Positions 17,130 through 27,513 of a stretch of 64,000 nt of DNA are shown in pieces. The notes under the pieces were generated by a model. It saw only the letters and a program-made list of their open reading frames with translations, did no database searches and was not told the origin of the DNA. Both the position numbers and the translations under genes were made by a program. The stretch's first letter is position 1. Each line of letters starts with the position of its first letter. Source of the stretch: a bacterium 210917-SL.2.15. Its GTDB lineage: Bacteria > Bacillota > Clostridia > Oscillospirales > Oscillospiraceae. The stretch is taken from positions 12,833-76,832 of the forward strand of contig JAJCJC010000011.1 of the NCBI GenBank assembly GCA_020555605.1, given 5' to 3'.

Positions 17130-17767
17130 GCGTTCTGCCCCAATGCTTCCAGAATCTTCTGGGTCGTGCCTTCCACCGTCGGCTGGTTGAAGATCTCTTT
17201 TAGGTTGCCCTTTTGGGCGTAATATTCCTTCAGCGGCTCCGTCTCGCGGTGATAAACCTCCAGACGGGACGCCACGGTCTTGGGCGCATCGTCAGCACGC
17301 TGAACCAGCGCGCCTCCGCAGACGTCGCATACACCTTCCACCTTGGGCGGGATCGCCACAACGTGGTAACTGGCGCCACACTTCTCGCAGACACGGCGGC
17401 CGCTCATCCGCTGCAGGATCTCCTCATCGGAGATCTCTAAATTGATCACAGCGTCAAAGACGATGCCGGCCTTGTCCAGCGCCTCGGCCTGGGCAATGGT
17501 CCGGGGCACGCCATCGAGAATATAGCCCTTTTTGCAGTCTTCCGCCTGCAAGCGCTCATTGATGATGCCGATGATGACCTCATCTGGAACCAGATGGCCG
17601 TGATCCATATATTCCTTGGCCTTCAGCCCGATCGGCGTACCGTCCTTGACGGCGGCGCGCAAGATGTTGCCCGTAGAAATCGTGGGAATGCCCAGCTTTT
17701 GGTTCAGGATGGCCGCCTGGGTGCCTTTGCCTGCACCGGGAGCACCCAACATGATCAGATTCATCAT
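17126..17767 (-). CDS. adk: Adenylate kinase
   Basis: Converts ATP and AMP to two ADP. The P-loop is GAPGAGKGTQ near the N-terminus. The lid is the long zinc type with four Cys (CEKCGASYH and CDVCGGAL). I chose the ATG at 17767, ten bases after AAGG; the next ATG (17764) and a GTG at 17776 are also possible. The length (213 residues) is normal. It lies between secY and map, the standard position in Firmicutes. Confidence 0.97.
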   Translation of the reverse strand: MMNLIMLGAPGAGKGTQAAILNQKLGIPTISTGNILRAAVKDGTPIGLKAKEYMDHGHLVPDEVIIGIINERLQAEDCKKGYILDGVPRTIAQAEALDKAGIVFDAVINLEISDEEILQRMSGRRVCEKCGASYHVVAIPPKVEGVCDVCGGALVQRADDAPKTVASRLEVYHRETEPLKEYYAQKGNLKEIFNQPTVEGTTQKILEALGQNA

Positions 17768-17782
17768 GTTTTTCACACCTTC

Positions 17783-19063
17783 TTATTCAAGGAAACCCTT
17801 GTACTGGCGGGCCAGCATCTGGTTTTCCAGCGCCTTGATCGTTTCCAGCGCGACGCCGACAACGATGATGACGGAGGTGCCGCCGATGGCGAGACCCGAA
17901 ATGCTGATGAACTTACTGGCAACCAGCGGAGCGATTGCCACGATACCCAGATAGATCGCACCAAAGAGCGTAATGCGGGAGAGCACCTTGGCAATGAAAT
18001 CCGCCGTGGGCTTGCCCGGACGGAAACCGGGGATAAAGCCGCCGTTGCGCTTGAGGTTGTTGGCGATCTCGGTGGGGTTGAACTGAATGGTCGCATAGAA
18101 ATAGCTGAAGCCAATGATCATCAGGAAATAGGCCAGCATATAGAGCACCGACTTGGTGTCGATGGCCTGGATGAAGCCATACCAGAAGCTGCCCTCCTGA
18201 GGAGTGGGCAGGAACGCGGCGATGGTGGCCGGCAGCATGGCGATGGACTGCGCAAAAATGATGGGCAGCACACCGGACATGTTGACCTTCACCGGCAGCG
18301 TCGTGCTCTGGCCGCCATACATCTTGCGGCCCACCTGACGCTTGGCATACTGCACGGGGATGCGGCGTTCGGCGTTGTAAACGTGAGTAATCAGGACGAT
18401 CAGCGCCAGCAGGCCCACCAGGATGCCCACGATACCGGGCACGCCCAGCACCTCGCGGTTGCTGTACATCGTGCCGATACCAGCGGGAATGCGGGAAATA
18501 ATGGAGGCAAACAGGATGATGGAGATACCGTTGCCGATACCGAATTCCGTAATCTGCTCGCCCAGCCACATGATGAACGCAGAACCGGCCACAAAGGTGA
18601 CAATGATCACAAACGCGGCGGCGATGCTGTCGTTGGTCAGGATGTTATACTGGTTGCGCATCAGCATATAGTAAGCAAAGCCCTGGATCAGGCCGATACC
18701 CACCGTGGTGTAACGGGTGATACTGGCGATCTTTTTGCGGCCTTCCTCACCTTCCTCCCGAGCCATGCGCTCCAGCGCAGGAATCGCCACGGTCAGCAGC
18801 TGAATGATGATGGATGCGTTGATATAGGGCTGGATGCTCAGCGCGAACACCGTGGCGTCGGCAAAGGCGCCGCCGGACATCACGTTGTACAAGCCCAGCA
18901 CTGTGGTTTTCATGGAGTTGAGATACTCGGCCAGAGCACCCACGTCCACATAAGGAACCGGGATCGCGTTACCAATGCGGTAGATCAGCAGGATCAGGAG
19001 TGTAAAGACGATCTTTTTACGAAGCTCCGGAATGTTCCAGGCTTTGCGAATTGTCTGGATCAC
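17783..19063 (-). CDS. secY: Preprotein translocase subunit SecY
   Basis: The 426-residue ten-helix channel protein for export and membrane insertion. Recognisable parts are the start MIQTIRKAWNIPELRKKI, the plug/loop region and the FRPGKPTADF segment of the C5 loop, where SecA and ribosomes bind. The start is GTG at 19063, after GAGGTGAT, six bases away. It follows rplO by two bases and precedes adk. Confidence 0.97.
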   Translation of the reverse strand: MIQTIRKAWNIPELRKKIVFTLLILLIYRIGNAIPVPYVDVGALAEYLNSMKTTVLGLYNVMSGGAFADATVFALSIQPYINASIIIQLLTVAIPALERMAREEGEEGRKKIASITRYTTVGIGLIQGFAYYMLMRNQYNILTNDSIAAAFVIIVTFVAGSAFIMWLGEQITEFGIGNGISIILFASIISRIPAGIGTMYSNREVLGVPGIVGILVGLLALIVLITHVYNAERRIPVQYAKRQVGRKMYGGQSTTLPVKVNMSGVLPIIFAQSIAMLPATIAAFLPTPQEGSFWYGFIQAIDTKSVLYMLAYFLMIIGFSYFYATIQFNPTEIANNLKRNGGFIPGFRPGKPTADFIAKVLSRITLFGAIYLGIVAIAPLVASKFISISGLAIGGTSVIIVVGVALETIKALENQMLARQYKGFLE

Positions 19064-19065
19064 CT

Positions 19066-19506
19066 TTACATCACCTCGGCCTTTCCTCCCGCCGCTTCAA
19101 TTGCCTGCTTGGCGGATGCGGAGAAGGCAGCAGCCTTGACGGTCACCTTCTTGGTCACGCTGCCGTTGCCCAGCACCTTGAAGCCATACTTGCACTGGTG
19201 CAGGATACCCTTCCCGATCAGAGCTTCGGCGGTAACCGTCTCGCCGTCCTCAAATGCGTTGAGCGCATTCAGATTAATGATTTCATAGGGCTTAGCGAAA
19301 ATATTGTTGAAGCCGCGCTTGGGGATACGGCGTGCCAGAGGCATCTGGCCGCCCTCAAAGCCGGGGCGGACGCCGCCGCCGCTGCGGGCCTTCTGGCCCT
19401 TCTGGCCGCGGCCTGCGGTCTTGCCGTTGCCGCTGCCTTCGCCGCGGCCCTTGCGGTATGCCTTGCTGACGGAACCCTCAGCAGGACTCAATTCGTGAAG
19501 TTTCAT
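19066..19506 (-). CDS. rplO: 50S ribosomal protein L15
   Basis: The 146-residue L15 starts [22 protein letters not shown] and has the glycine/arginine-rich extension [19 protein letters not shown] that threads into 23S rRNA. A late assembly protein of the large subunit. It lies after rpmD and just before secY. Confidence 0.98.
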   Translation of the reverse strand: MKLHELSPAEGSVSKAYRKGRGEGSGNGKTAGRGQKGQKARSGGGVRPGFEGGQMPLARRIPKRGFNNIFAKPYEIINLNALNAFEDGETVTAEALIGKGILHQCKYGFKVLGNGSVTKKVTVKAAAFSASAKQAIEAAGGKAEVM

Positions 19507-19521
19507 TTCGCTTGCACCTCC

Positions 19522-19704
19522 TTACTTTTCCTCAGTAACCTGCAGCAGGTAGCCAATCTGGGCGATCTTGCCGCGGGTCTGTGCATTATCGGGCTGCACG
19601 GAAATGTCACCGATCCGGCGCAGGCCCATGGAGTTGGCAGTTGCAATGTGCTTTTTCAGTCTGCCGTTGACGCTCTTGACGAGCTCAATTTTCAGATTTG
19701 CCAT
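19522..19704 (-). CDS. rpmD: 50S ribosomal protein L30
   Basis: The 60-residue L30 (MANLKIELVKS to IGYLLQVTEE). The ATG at 19704 is used because GGAGGG precedes it; a longer frame into the rpsE end is spurious. Normal length and place between rpsE and rplO. Confidence 0.97.
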   Translation of the reverse strand: MANLKIELVKSVNGRLKKHIATANSMGLRRIGDISVQPDNAQTRGKIAQIGYLLQVTEEK

Positions 19705-19717
19705 TGTTCGCCCCTCC

Positions 19718-20218
19718 TTAACCCAGAATTTCTTCCACGCTCTTGCCGCGGATCTTGGCAACCATCTCGGGGCCTCTCAGGGACTTCAGGCCGGCGAAAG
19801 TAGCAGCAACCACGTTTGCGGGGTTGTTGGAGCGCAGGCATTTTGCACGGATGTCCTTGATGCCGGCCGCTTCCATCACGGCACGAACGGGACCGCCGGC
19901 AATGATACCAGTACCGGGTGCGGCGGGTTTCATCATCACGCGGCCGGCGCTGAACTCGCCGATGACCTCGTGGGGAATGGTCGTACCGGAAGTATTAATG
20001 ATGACCATGTTCTTCTTAGCATCCTCGATGCCCTTGCGGATCGCCTCGGGCACTTCGGCAGCCTTGCCCAGGCCGTAGCCGACCTTACCTTTGCCGTCGC
20101 CGACAACCATCAGCGCGGAAAACTTCATCACGCGGCCGCCCTTGACGGTCTTGGAAACACGGTTGAGGTAGACGACTTTTTCGATATATTCGCTTTGTTC
20201 TCTTTCAAATCTTGCCAT
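19718..20218 (-). CDS. rpsE: 30S ribosomal protein S5
   Basis: The 166-residue S5 with its double-stranded-RNA-binding N-terminal domain ([17 protein letters not shown]) and the [15 protein letters not shown] and GTGIIAGG motifs. It guards decoding accuracy at the 30S neck. It follows rplR with a 20-base gap. Confidence 0.98.
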   Translation of the reverse strand: MARFEREQSEYIEKVVYLNRVSKTVKGGRVMKFSALMVVGDGKGKVGYGLGKAAEVPEAIRKGIEDAKKNMVIINTSGTTIPHEVIGEFSAGRVMMKPAAPGTGIIAGGPVRAVMEAAGIKDIRAKCLRSNNPANVVAATFAGLKSLRGPEMVAKIRGKSVEEILG

Positions 20219-20238
20219 TGTAGTGTTCCTCCTCCCGT

Positions 20239-20598
20239 TTAGAATTCCAGGCCGCCCTCGCGGGCGCCTTCAGCCAGGCTCTTCACACGGCCGTGATACA
20301 GGTAACCGCCGCGGTCAAACACCACAGTGTCGATTCCCTTGGCCTTGGCACGCTCAGCGACGGTCTTTCCAACCTTGTGAGCGGCCTCAATGTTGCCGCC
20401 GAAGCCCTCGAAATCCTTCTCCAGGGAAGAAGCGCTGACCAGGGTCACGCCGTTGACGTCGTCAATGATCTGCGCATAGATGTTCTGCTTAGAACGGAAC
20501 ACGTTCAGGCGAGGTCTCTCGGGCGTGCCGGAGATCTTCGCGCGCACTCTCTTATGGCGCTTCAAGCGCTGTGCATTCGTATCGGGTCTTTTAACCAT
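20239..20598 (-). CDS. rplR: 50S ribosomal protein L18
   Basis: The 119-residue L18 ([21 protein letters not shown] and the [21 protein letters not shown] end) links 5S rRNA to the large subunit together with L5. Standard place after rplF. Confidence 0.98.
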   Translation of the reverse strand: MVKRPDTNAQRLKRHKRVRAKISGTPERPRLNVFRSKQNIYAQIIDDVNGVTLVSASSLEKDFEGFGGNIEAAHKVGKTVAERAKAKGIDTVVFDRGGYLYHGRVKSLAEGAREGGLEF

Positions 20599-20612
20599 TT
20601 TGGCACACCTCC

Positions 20613-21158
20613 TTACTTCTTCGCACCGGTCTTACCAACCTTGCGGCGGATGACCTCGTCGGAATATTTAATACCCTTGCCCTTATAAGGCTCCGGGGGA
20701 CGCTTTTCGCGGACTTCTGCCGCGAACTGGCCCACCTGCTGCTTATCGGGGCCAGAGATAACGATCTGGTTCGGGTTTGGAACGTCGATCGTGATGCCCG
20801 GCACTTCGGGTACGATTACCTGATGCGAGAAACCCAGGTTCATGACCAAGTCGGAACCCTTCTTCTCCACTCTGTAACCGACGCCGTTGACTTCCAGCGT
20901 TTTGCTGAAGCCCTTCTCAACACCCTCCACCATGTTGTGGAGCAGCGTGCGGGTCAGGCCGTGCAGAGCGCGGTTCTGCGGCTCGTCATTGGGGCGCTTG
21001 ACATGGAGTTGATCGCCCTCCTGCTCGATGATCATAGCCGGATGCAGTGTAGCCGTCAGCTCGCCCTTGGGGCCCTTGACCGTGACCACGTTGCCTTCGC
21101 CGATCTTCACTTCGACGCCTGCGGGGACGGTAATGGGCATTCTACCAATTCTTGACAT
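20613..21158 (-). CDS. rplF: 50S ribosomal protein L6
   Basis: The 181-residue L6, two copies of one fold, starting [19 protein letters not shown] and ending [20 protein letters not shown]. It lies near the factor-binding site of the 50S. It follows rpsH by 15 bases. Confidence 0.98.
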   Translation of the reverse strand: MSRIGRMPITVPAGVEVKIGEGNVVTVKGPKGELTATLHPAMIIEQEGDQLHVKRPNDEPQNRALHGLTRTLLHNMVEGVEKGFSKTLEVNGVGYRVEKKGSDLVMNLGFSHQVIVPEVPGITIDVPNPNQIVISGPDKQQVGQFAAEVREKRPPEPYKGKGIKYSDEVIRRKVGKTGAKK

Positions 21159-21173
21159 ATCCGATTACCTCCC

Positions 21174-21572
21174 TTACCAAACAAATGCCAGGACTTCGCC
21201 GCCGACATGAGCCGCGCGGGCCTTCTTGTCGGTCATGACGCCCTTGGACGTAGAGACGATGGCGATACCCAAGCCGCGCAGGACGGAGGGCAGCTCGTCG
21301 GCGCCCACATAGACGCGCAGGCCGGGCTTGGACACGCGGCGCAGGCCGGTGATGACCTTCTCCTTGCCGGGATTGTACTTTAGGGTGATGTGAATCACGC
21401 CCTGGGTACCATCGTCAACAATCTGATAGTTTTTGATGTAGCCCTCATCCAGCAGGATCTGCGCAATGGCTTTCTTCATGTTGGAAGCGGGAACATCCAC
21501 GGTTTCGTGCTTCGCGTTGTTCGCGTTGCGGATGCGGGTCAGCATATCCGCAATAGGATCAGTAATGTGCAT
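21174..21572 (-). CDS. rpsH: 30S ribosomal protein S8
   Basis: The 132-residue S8 ([32 protein letters not shown] end region). It binds the central domain of 16S rRNA and, in E. coli, represses the spc operon. Here an unusual 207-base structured gap lies directly upstream, between rpsN and rpsH. Confidence 0.98.
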   Translation of the reverse strand: MHITDPIADMLTRIRNANNAKHETVDVPASNMKKAIAQILLDEGYIKNYQIVDDGTQGVIHITLKYNPGKEKVITGLRRVSKPGLRVYVGADELPSVLRGLGIAIVSTSKGVMTDKKARAAHVGGEVLAFVW

Positions 21573-21779
21573 TGTGTTATCCTCCTAATTTAGAGTTACA
21601 GACCCGTTGGGCCTGTTCAGGCGGCGAGGTATCACCGCTAATTTGGCAATTACCGGAGACCTTTCGCCATCCTTTTTATCCTTCCGCAGTTGCTGTCTTG
21701 CACACGGCAGTCTGCGGAACCGATCAAGCCTGGGCGGACCAGGGCAGAGGCCCTGCGCCGCCCGGCAGAATCAGTGCTT
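21573..21779 (-). other. Structured 207-base gap between rpsN and rpsH
   Basis: Other gaps in this stretch are 10-25 bases. The minus-strand RNA holds GGGCGG..CAGGGC-loop-GCCCTG..CCGCCC (21732-21763) and an 8-bp stem TTCCGCAG/CTGCGGAA (21682-21719) with an inner hairpin. There is no credible frame and no terminator T run. It may be a binding site for an autoregulating ribosomal protein; this is inference. Confidence 0.55.
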
Positions 21780-21965
21780 TTACCAGCTGGCCTTGCGCAC
21801 GCCGGGGATCTCGCCCTTGTAAGCCATCTCGCGGAAGCATATACGGCACAGACCATAATCGCGCAAATACGCGTGGGGGCGGCCGCAGACCTTGCAGCGG
21901 TTGTACTTACGGGTGGAATACTTGGCCGGAGCCTGCTGCTTCAGGATCATAGACTTTTTCGCCAT
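21780..21965 (-). CDS. rpsN: 30S ribosomal protein S14, zinc type
   Basis: A 61-residue short S14 with the zinc ribbon [20 protein letters not shown], the C+ form typical of Gram-positive bacteria. It sits in the 30S head. Between rplE and rpsH, but separated from rpsH by the 207-base gap. Confidence 0.98.
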   Translation of the reverse strand: MAKKSMILKQQAPAKYSTRKYNRCKVCGRPHAYLRDYGLCRICFREMAYKGEIPGVRKASW

Positions 21966-21979
21966 CAGTGTTTCCTCCC

Positions 21980-22519
21980 TTATCTCTGGAACGGAGCGCC
22001 GATTAGGCTCAGCAGCTCGCGGGCTTCTTCGTCGGTGTTGGCGGTGGTGCAGATGATGATATCCATGCCGCGGATCTTGTCGATCTTGTCATACTCGATC
22101 TCGGGGAAAATCAACTGCTCCTTGATGCCCAGCGCATAGTTGCCGCGGCCGTCGAAGGAATTGGGGTTGATGCCGCGGAAGTCACGGACGCGGGGCAGAG
22201 CCACATTGAACAGGCGGTCCAGGAACTCCCACATCTTCTCGCCGCGCAGCGTCACCTTGGCGCCCACGGGCATGCCCTCGCGGACCTTAAAGTTTGCAAC
22301 GCTCTTCTTGGCCTTGGTGATCACGGCATGCTGGCCGGTGATGGTGGACAGGTCGCTGACGACCGCGTCGAGCACCTTTGCGTTCTCGCGCGCCTCGCCG
22401 CAGCCCACGTTCACGACAATCTTGTCGATGCGGGGCACCTGCATCACGCTCTTGTAATCGAACTTCTTCATCAGAGCGGGGGCGACTTCCTGCTGATACT
22501 GTGTCTTTAATCTAGCCAT
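21980..22519 (-). CDS. rplE: 50S ribosomal protein L5
   Basis: The 179-residue L5 ([40 protein letters not shown]). It binds 5S rRNA and touches P-site tRNA. Normal order after rplX. Confidence 0.98.
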   Translation of the reverse strand: MARLKTQYQQEVAPALMKKFDYKSVMQVPRIDKIVVNVGCGEARENAKVLDAVVSDLSTITGQHAVITKAKKSVANFKVREGMPVGAKVTLRGEKMWEFLDRLFNVALPRVRDFRGINPNSFDGRGNYALGIKEQLIFPEIEYDKIDKIRGMDIIICTTANTDEEARELLSLIGAPFQR

Positions 22520-22534
22520 GTGTCAAACCCTCCT

Positions 22535-22849
22535 TTACAGTGCTGCGCCGCAGTGCTTGCAGACGCGGCTCTTCTTGCCGTCCTCGATCTTGTAGGCAAC
22601 GCGGGTGGCCTTGGAGCACTTGGGGCAGACAACCTGCACCTTGCTCGCATAGATCGCGGCTTCTCTCTTGACGATGCCGCCGGTTTCACCCTGACGGCGG
22701 GGCTTGGTGTGGCAGGTCACAATGTTGACGCCCTCAACGACGACCTTGCGGTCGGAAGGGATCACGGCCTGGACCTTGCCCTGCTTGCCCTTGTCCTTGC
22801 CGGACAGGACGACTACGGTATCGCCCTTCTTGATTTTCATATTAGCCAT
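22535..22849 (-). CDS. rplX: 50S ribosomal protein L24
   Basis: The 104-residue L24 with its KOW motif (MKIKKGDTVVVLSGKDKGKQ) and a C-terminal CPKC...CKHC pair that may bind zinc. An assembly starter of the 50S. It follows rplN by 13 bases. Confidence 0.98.
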   Translation of the reverse strand: MANMKIKKGDTVVVLSGKDKGKQGKVQAVIPSDRKVVVEGVNIVTCHTKPRRQGETGGIVKREAAIYASKVQVVCPKCSKATRVAYKIEDGKKSRVCKHCGAAL

Positions 22850-22862
22850 CTCAGTGTCCCCC

Positions 22863-23231
22863 TTAAATTACTTCCGGCGCCAGGGACAGGATCTTCATGT
22901 AATCCTTGTCGCGCAGCTCGCGAGCCACAGGCCCAAAGATACGGGTTCCTCTGGGGTTCTTGTCGTCCTTGATCAGGACGGCGGCGTTCTCATCGAAGCG
23001 GACATAGGTGCCGTCGTTGCGGCGGACGCCCTTGACGCTGCGGACGATGACGGCCTTGACGACCTCGCCCTTCTTCACGGTGCCACCGGGCGTGCTCTTG
23101 CGGACAGAAGCCACGATCACATCGCCGATGTTGCCGTATTTACGCTTGGATCCGCCCAGAACGCGGATGCATTTGATCTCCTTGGCGCCGGTATTGTCGG
23201 CAACCTTCAGATAGCTTTCCTGCTGAATCAT
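22863..23231 (-). CDS. rplN: 50S ribosomal protein L14
   Basis: The 122-residue L14 ([39 protein letters not shown]). It lies at the subunit interface and binds the silencing factor RsfS. Standard place after rpsQ. Confidence 0.98.
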   Translation of the reverse strand: MIQQESYLKVADNTGAKEIKCIRVLGGSKRKYGNIGDVIVASVRKSTPGGTVKKGEVVKAVIVRSVKGVRRNDGTYVRFDENAAVLIKDDKNPRGTRIFGPVARELRDKDYMKILSLAPEVI

Positions 23232-23245
23232 ATTCCGGCACCTCC

Positions 23246-23509
23246 TTACTTCGCTTTTTCAATGATCTCGACCAGACGCCATCTCTTGTCCTTGGACAGG
23301 GGTCTGGTTTCCATGACCTTGACCTTATCGCCGATATTGCATTCATTCAGCGCGTCGTGGGCCTTAAGCTTGTAGGTGCGGCCCATGATCTTCTTGTACA
23401 GCGGATGCTGCACGCGGTCCTCGATGGCGACCACGATGGTCTTATCCATCTTGTTGGACACAACCTTGCCCACGCGGGTCTTGCGGGAGGTAGTTCTCAC
23501 TTCACTCAT
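23246..23509 (-). CDS. rpsQ: 30S ribosomal protein S17
   Basis: The 87-residue OB-fold S17 ([39 protein letters not shown]). A primary binder of 16S rRNA. It lies between rpmC and rplN. Confidence 0.98.
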   Translation of the reverse strand: MSEVRTTSRKTRVGKVVSNKMDKTIVVAIEDRVQHPLYKKIMGRTYKLKAHDALNECNIGDKVKVMETRPLSKDKRWRLVEIIEKAK

Positions 23510-23527
23510 GTTCTTTTACCTCCTTCT

Positions 23528-23737
23528 TCACTGCTTGTCAGGAGCGGCTTTAAGCTCCTGCTCACGCAACACGGTTTTGACTCTGGCAATGTCACGCTTG
23601 GTGTCCGCGATTTTCTGCGGATTGTCCAGCTGGTTGGTTGCGTGCTGCATACGAAGATAAAACAGGTCCTTTTTCAGGCCAGAGAGCTTTTCATTCAGCT
23701 CTGCGGTGCTCATTGCACGTACTTCACTTGCCTTCAT
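23528..23737 (-). CDS. rpmC: 50S ribosomal protein L29
   Basis: The 69-residue two-helix L29 (MKASEVRAMSTAELNEKLSG; DTKRDIARVKTVL). It lies at the exit tunnel where trigger factor and SRP dock. It starts two bases after rplP ends. Confidence 0.98.
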   Translation of the reverse strand: MKASEVRAMSTAELNEKLSGLKKDLFYLRMQHATNQLDNPQKIADTKRDIARVKTVLREQELKAAPDKQ

Positions 23738-23739
23738 CC

Positions 23740-24174
23740 TTATTCACCAACTTCCTGAGATTCCAGTTCCTCGCGCTTGACGATCTTGCTCTTGATGGGC
23801 AGCTTGTAGCTGGCCAGGCGCAGGGCTTCACGGGCGGTTTCCTCGCTGACGCCGGCGATCTCGAACATCACGCGGCCGGGCTTGACCACGGCCACCCAGT
23901 ATTCGGGGGAGCCTTTACCGGAACCCATACGGGTTTCAGCGGGCTTCTGGGTCACGGGCTTGTCAGGGAAGATCTTGATCCACACCTGACCGCCGCGCTT
24001 GGTGTAACGGGTCATGGCCACACGGGCGGCCTCAATCTGATTGCTGGTGATCCACGCCGGTTCCAGCGCCACCAGACCATATTCACCGTAGGTGACCTTG
24101 TTGCCTCTGGTGGCCTTGCCGGTCATACGGCCGCGGTGAACTCTGCGGTATTTCACTCTCTTGGGCAGAAGCAT
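23740..24174 (-). CDS. rplP: 50S ribosomal protein L16
   Basis: The 144-residue L16 ([37 protein letters not shown], the loop near the peptidyl transferase centre). Its ATG overlaps the rpsC stop by one base (TAATG), so the two are coupled. Confidence 0.98.
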   Translation of the reverse strand: MLLPKRVKYRRVHRGRMTGKATRGNKVTYGEYGLVALEPAWITSNQIEAARVAMTRYTKRGGQVWIKIFPDKPVTQKPAETRMGSGKGSPEYWVAVVKPGRVMFEIAGVSEETAREALRLASYKLPIKSKIVKREELESQEVGE

Positions 24175-25046
24175 TACTGTGCGCCTCCTTCGGTCGTTTT
24201 ATTAGCTGCCGGACGGGGACCTCTGTTGAAGCCGCCGCCGGTGCGGCCGCCCTGGCCGCCGTTACCGTTGCGGTTGAAGCCGCCCTGGCCGCGGTTGTCG
24301 CGGTTGAAGCCGCCTCTGTTGCCGCCGCGGCGATCGCCGTCACGGCGGGGACGACGGTCACGACGCTCCTGATAGGGCTTCGTGGTATCCATCGTGCGGG
24401 GAGTGGTGCGCAGGGTCTGGCTCAGGACTTCGCCCTTGTAAATCCAGACCTTGACGCCGATGCGGCCGAAAGTGGTGGCCGCCTCTGCAAAACCGTAGTC
24501 GATGTCGGCACGGATGGTCTGCAGCGGGATGGTGCCGTCGTGATAATGTTCAACGCCGGCGATCTCGCGGCCGCCCAGGCGGCCGGAGCAGCAGCACTTG
24601 ATGCCCTTGGCGCCGGCGCGCATGGCGCGGCCCATGGCATTCTTCATGGCGCGGCGGTGAGAGATGCGCTTCTCCAGCTGCTGGGCAATGTTCTCAGCCA
24701 CCAGCTGGGCGTCCATATCCGGGTTGCGGACTTCCACAATGCTCAACTTGACCTTCTTGCCGATCAGCTTTTCCAGGTTCAGGCGGATCTTCTCCACTTC
24801 CGCGCCGCCCTTACCGATTACAATGCCGGGACGGGCGCAGTGCAGATAAACAGTGACAACGTCATTGCTGCGCTCGATCTCGATCTTAGGGATACCGGCG
24901 GAATACAGGCTCTTTTTCAGATAGTCGCGGATCTTCTTGTCCTCGACCAGGAGATCACCGACTTTTTCATTGCTTGCATACCAGCGAGAATCCCAGTCTT
25001 TGATGACGCCCACGCGAAGACCGTGGGGATTGACTTTCTGTCCCAT
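24174..25046 (-). CDS. rpsC: 30S ribosomal protein S3 with long Arg/Gly/Asn tail
   Basis: S3 lies at the mRNA entry channel and helps unwind mRNA. Residues 1-215 are a normal S3: [20 protein letters not shown], a KH domain ([16 protein letters not shown]) and the [10 protein letters not shown] segment. About 70 further residues form a low-complexity tail rich in Arg, Gly and Asn (repeats such as RGGFNR and GGFNRN). Total 290 against roughly 215-235 in most bacteria. The tail should be disordered and positively charged, so it could bind RNA. No frameshift is needed to explain it. Confidence 0.97.
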   Translation of the reverse strand: MGQKVNPHGLRVGVIKDWDSRWYASNEKVGDLLVEDKKIRDYLKKSLYSAGIPKIEIERSNDVVTVYLHCARPGIVIGKGGAEVEKIRLNLEKLIGKKVKLSIVEVRNPDMDAQLVAENIAQQLEKRISHRRAMKNAMGRAMRAGAKGIKCCCSGRLGGREIAGVEHYHDGTIPLQTIRADIDYGFAEAATTFGRIGVKVWIYKGEVLSQTLRTTPRTMDTTKPYQERRDRRPRRDGDRRGGNRGGFNRDNRGQGGFNRNGNGGQGGRTGGGFNRGPRPAANKTTEGGAQ

Positions 25047-25061
25047 AAACTTCCTCCTCGC

Positions 25062-25397
25062 TTATTCCTTCTCGCTCACCACGAGGGTGATGTGAGAGGT
25101 TCTCTTGTTGATACGGTAGGCTCTGCCCTTGGACACCGGGCGCATTCTCTTGAGAATGGGACCAGGCGCGGCGTAGACCTTGGAAACATACAGCTTCTCG
25201 GGGTCCATGCTGAAGTTGTTCTCTGCATTTGCGCAGGCGCTCTTCAGCAGCTTGGCCAGAGGCTCGGAGGCAGCCTTGGGGGTGGCCATCAAAATGGCCA
25301 TAGCGGTCTGGGCATCCCGGCCGCGGATCAGGTCGCAGACGATCTGAACCTTGCGGGGAGAGATGCGGATAAATTTCGCTTCAGCTCTTGCGTCCAT
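25062..25397 (-). CDS. rplV: 50S ribosomal protein L22
   Basis: The 111-residue L22 ([39 protein letters not shown], the beta-hairpin lining the exit tunnel where macrolide-resistance changes occur). The ATG at 25397 is chosen because AGGAGG directly abuts the ATG nine bases upstream. Confidence 0.97.
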   Translation of the reverse strand: MDARAEAKFIRISPRKVQIVCDLIRGRDAQTAMAILMATPKAASEPLAKLLKSACANAENNFSMDPEKLYVSKVYAAPGPILKRMRPVSKGRAYRINKRTSHITLVVSEKE

Positions 25398-25411
25398 TTT
25401 CTGCATCCTCC

Positions 25412-25687
25412 TTACTTCGTGCCGGTGCTCTTCGCAACGTGGCCGCGGAAGGTGCGGGTCGGTACGAATTCGCCCAGTTTGTGGCCGACCATGTCTTCGG
25501 TGACATAGACGGGAACGTGCTTTCTGCCGTCGTGCACGGCAAAGGTGTGACCGACGAAGGAAGGGAAGATGGTGGAGCTGCGGCTCCAGGTCTTCAGGAC
25601 CTTCTTCTCACCGGTCTTGTTCATTTCTTCAACCCGCTTCAGCAGCTCAGGGGCAACGAAGGGGCCTTTTTTAATACTTCTGCTCAT
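25412..25687 (-). CDS. rpsS: 30S ribosomal protein S19
   Basis: The 91-residue S19 ([35 protein letters not shown]). It sits in the 30S head with S13. Standard place between rplB and rplV. Confidence 0.98.
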   Translation of the reverse strand: MSRSIKKGPFVAPELLKRVEEMNKTGEKKVLKTWSRSSTIFPSFVGHTFAVHDGRKHVPVYVTEDMVGHKLGEFVPTRTFRGHVAKSTGTK

Positions 25688-25705
25688 GGTTCGTTAGCCT
25701 CCTTA

Positions 25706-26542
25706 TCACTTCGCGTTGCGGCGCTTGACGATAAACTTGTTGGTGGGGTTCTTGCCCTTGCGGGTCTTGTAACCCAGAGCAGGCTTGCCCCAAGGCGTCA
25801 CAGGACCGCTGCGGCCGATGGGGGCCTTGCCCTCGCCGCCGCCGTGAGGATGGTCGCAGGGGTTCATGACGGAGCCGCGGACGGTGGGCCGCCAACCCAT
25901 GTGACGTTTCCGACCGGCCTTACCGATCTGAATGTTTTCGTGATCCAGATTGCCGACCTGGCCGATGGTGGCTTTGCAGTTGGTGCGGACGATGCGCACT
26001 TCGCCGGAAGGCATACGGATCTGAGCATCCTTGCCTTCCTTGGCCATCAGCTGCGCCGCAGTACCGGCGGAGCGCACCAGCTGCGCGCCGTTGCCGGGAT
26101 ACAGCTCGATGTTGTGGATAATGGTACCCACGGGGATCTTCTCAATAGGCAGGCAGTTGCCGGGCTTGATATCGGCCTCGGCAGAGGAGATGACCTTGTC
26201 GCCGGCCTTCAGGCCCTCGGGCGCCAGAATATATCTCTTCTCGCCGTCCTCGTACTGAACAAGGGCGATGAACGCGCTGCGGTTGGGATCGTATTCCAGG
26301 CGCTCCACCGTGGCTTCCACGTCCAGCTTGTCGCGCTTGAAATCAATGATGCGGTACTTAACCTTGTTGCCGCCGCCGCGGTGGCGGACGGTGATTCTGC
26401 CGTAGCTGTTGCGGCCGGCGCTCTTCTTGAGCGTTTCAGTCAGGCTGCGCTCCGGCTTTGCCTTTTTATCGATGCCGTCGAATCCGGAGACCGTCATGTG
26501 TCTTCTGGAAGGCGTCGTCGGCTTATAAGTTTTGATCGACAT
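25706..26542 (-). CDS. rplB: 50S ribosomal protein L2
   Basis: The 278-residue L2 ([20 protein letters not shown]; the [17 protein letters not shown] loop with the conserved His near the peptidyl transferase centre). A core 50S protein. Standard place after rplW. Confidence 0.98.
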   Translation of the reverse strand: MSIKTYKPTTPSRRHMTVSGFDGIDKKAKPERSLTETLKKSAGRNSYGRITVRHRGGGNKVKYRIIDFKRDKLDVEATVERLEYDPNRSAFIALVQYEDGEKRYILAPEGLKAGDKVISSAEADIKPGNCLPIEKIPVGTIIHNIELYPGNGAQLVRSAGTAAQLMAKEGKDAQIRMPSGEVRIVRTNCKATIGQVGNLDHENIQIGKAGRKRHMGWRPTVRGSVMNPCDHPHGGGEGKAPIGRSGPVTPWGKPALGYKTRKGKNPTNKFIVKRRNAK

Positions 26543-26574
26543 GTGCGTTACACTCCTTCTTTAGATTCGGTCTC

Positions 26575-26871
26575 TTACACCATGCCCTCGAAGAATTCGA
26601 TGGCCTTGGAGTCCTCGGTCAGCTGCACAATGGCTTTCTTCCAGGCCTTTGTCTGGCCGGGGCGGGCAGCGCCCAGGCGCTTGGCCTTGGGATGCACATT
26701 GATCGTGTTGACAGAGGCAACTTTGACGCCGAAGATCTGCTCCACAGCCTTCTTGACCTCAGCCTTGTTGGCGCCGGGAAGAACTTCGAACGTATACTTC
26801 TTGGCTTCCGTGGTAGCCATGGAGCGCTCGGTGATGACCGGGCGCACGATCACGTCATACAGGTTAGTCAT
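26575..26871 (-). CDS. rplW: 50S ribosomal protein L23
   Basis: The 98-residue L23 ([29 protein letters not shown]), the docking point for trigger factor and SRP at the exit tunnel. Its ATG overlaps the rplD stop by one base. Confidence 0.98.
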   Translation of the reverse strand: MTNLYDVIVRPVITERSMATTEAKKYTFEVLPGANKAEVKKAVEQIFGVKVASVNTINVHPKAKRLGAARPGQTKAWKKAIVQLTEDSKAIEFFEGMV

Positions 26872-27494
26872 TACGCGAACACCTCCTCGATGGTTGCCAG
26901 CGCAGCCTTGTCCAGAATCAGCGTCTTGGCGTTCAGAATGTCATAGACGCTCAGGATGGTTGCGGTGGTGGTGACGATGCCGGGGATGTTGCGGGCGGAT
27001 TTGACCACATTGGCCGCCACCTCGGGCATCACGATATAAGCCTTGTCCTCGGCCTTGACCGCGTTCAGGAACGCGGCAAAATCCTTGGTCTTGGGCGCGT
27101 CCATGGCAATGGAATCCACCACGATGATCTTGCCCTCAGCCGCCTTGGCGGACAGGACGGACTTGAGCGCCAGGCGCTTAATCTTCTTGTTCACGCTGTA
27201 GCTGTAGTCGCGGGGCTTGGGGGCAAACACAATGCCGCCATGGGTCCACTGGGGCGCGCGGGTGCTGCCCTGACGGGCGTGGCCGGTACCCTTCTGACGC
27301 CAGGGCTTTTTGCCGCCGCCGGAAACCTCGGCGCGGGTCAGGGCGCTCTGGGTGCCCTGTCTGCGGTTTGCCAGGTGGTTCTTCACCACTTCATGCACAA
27401 CGGCTTGATTCGGCTCGATGCCGAAGATGCCGTCGCTCAGTTCCACAGTGCCGACTTCTGCGCCGGACATGTTCAGTACTTTGATCGTAGACAT
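26871..27494 (-). CDS. rplD: 50S ribosomal protein L4
   Basis: The 207-residue L4 with the tunnel loop [20 protein letters not shown]. In E. coli free L4 represses the S10 operon by attenuation and translational block; a hairpin upstream of rpsJ here could be used in the same way. It follows rplC. Confidence 0.98.
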   Translation of the reverse strand: MSTIKVLNMSGAEVGTVELSDGIFGIEPNQAVVHEVVKNHLANRRQGTQSALTRAEVSGGGKKPWRQKGTGHARQGSTRAPQWTHGGIVFAPKPRDYSYSVNKKIKRLALKSVLSAKAAEGKIIVVDSIAMDAPKTKDFAAFLNAVKAEDKAYIVMPEVAANVVKSARNIPGIVTTTATILSVYDILNAKTLILDKAALATIEEVFA

Positions 27495-27513
27495 TTATTT
27501 CAGCACCCCTCTC

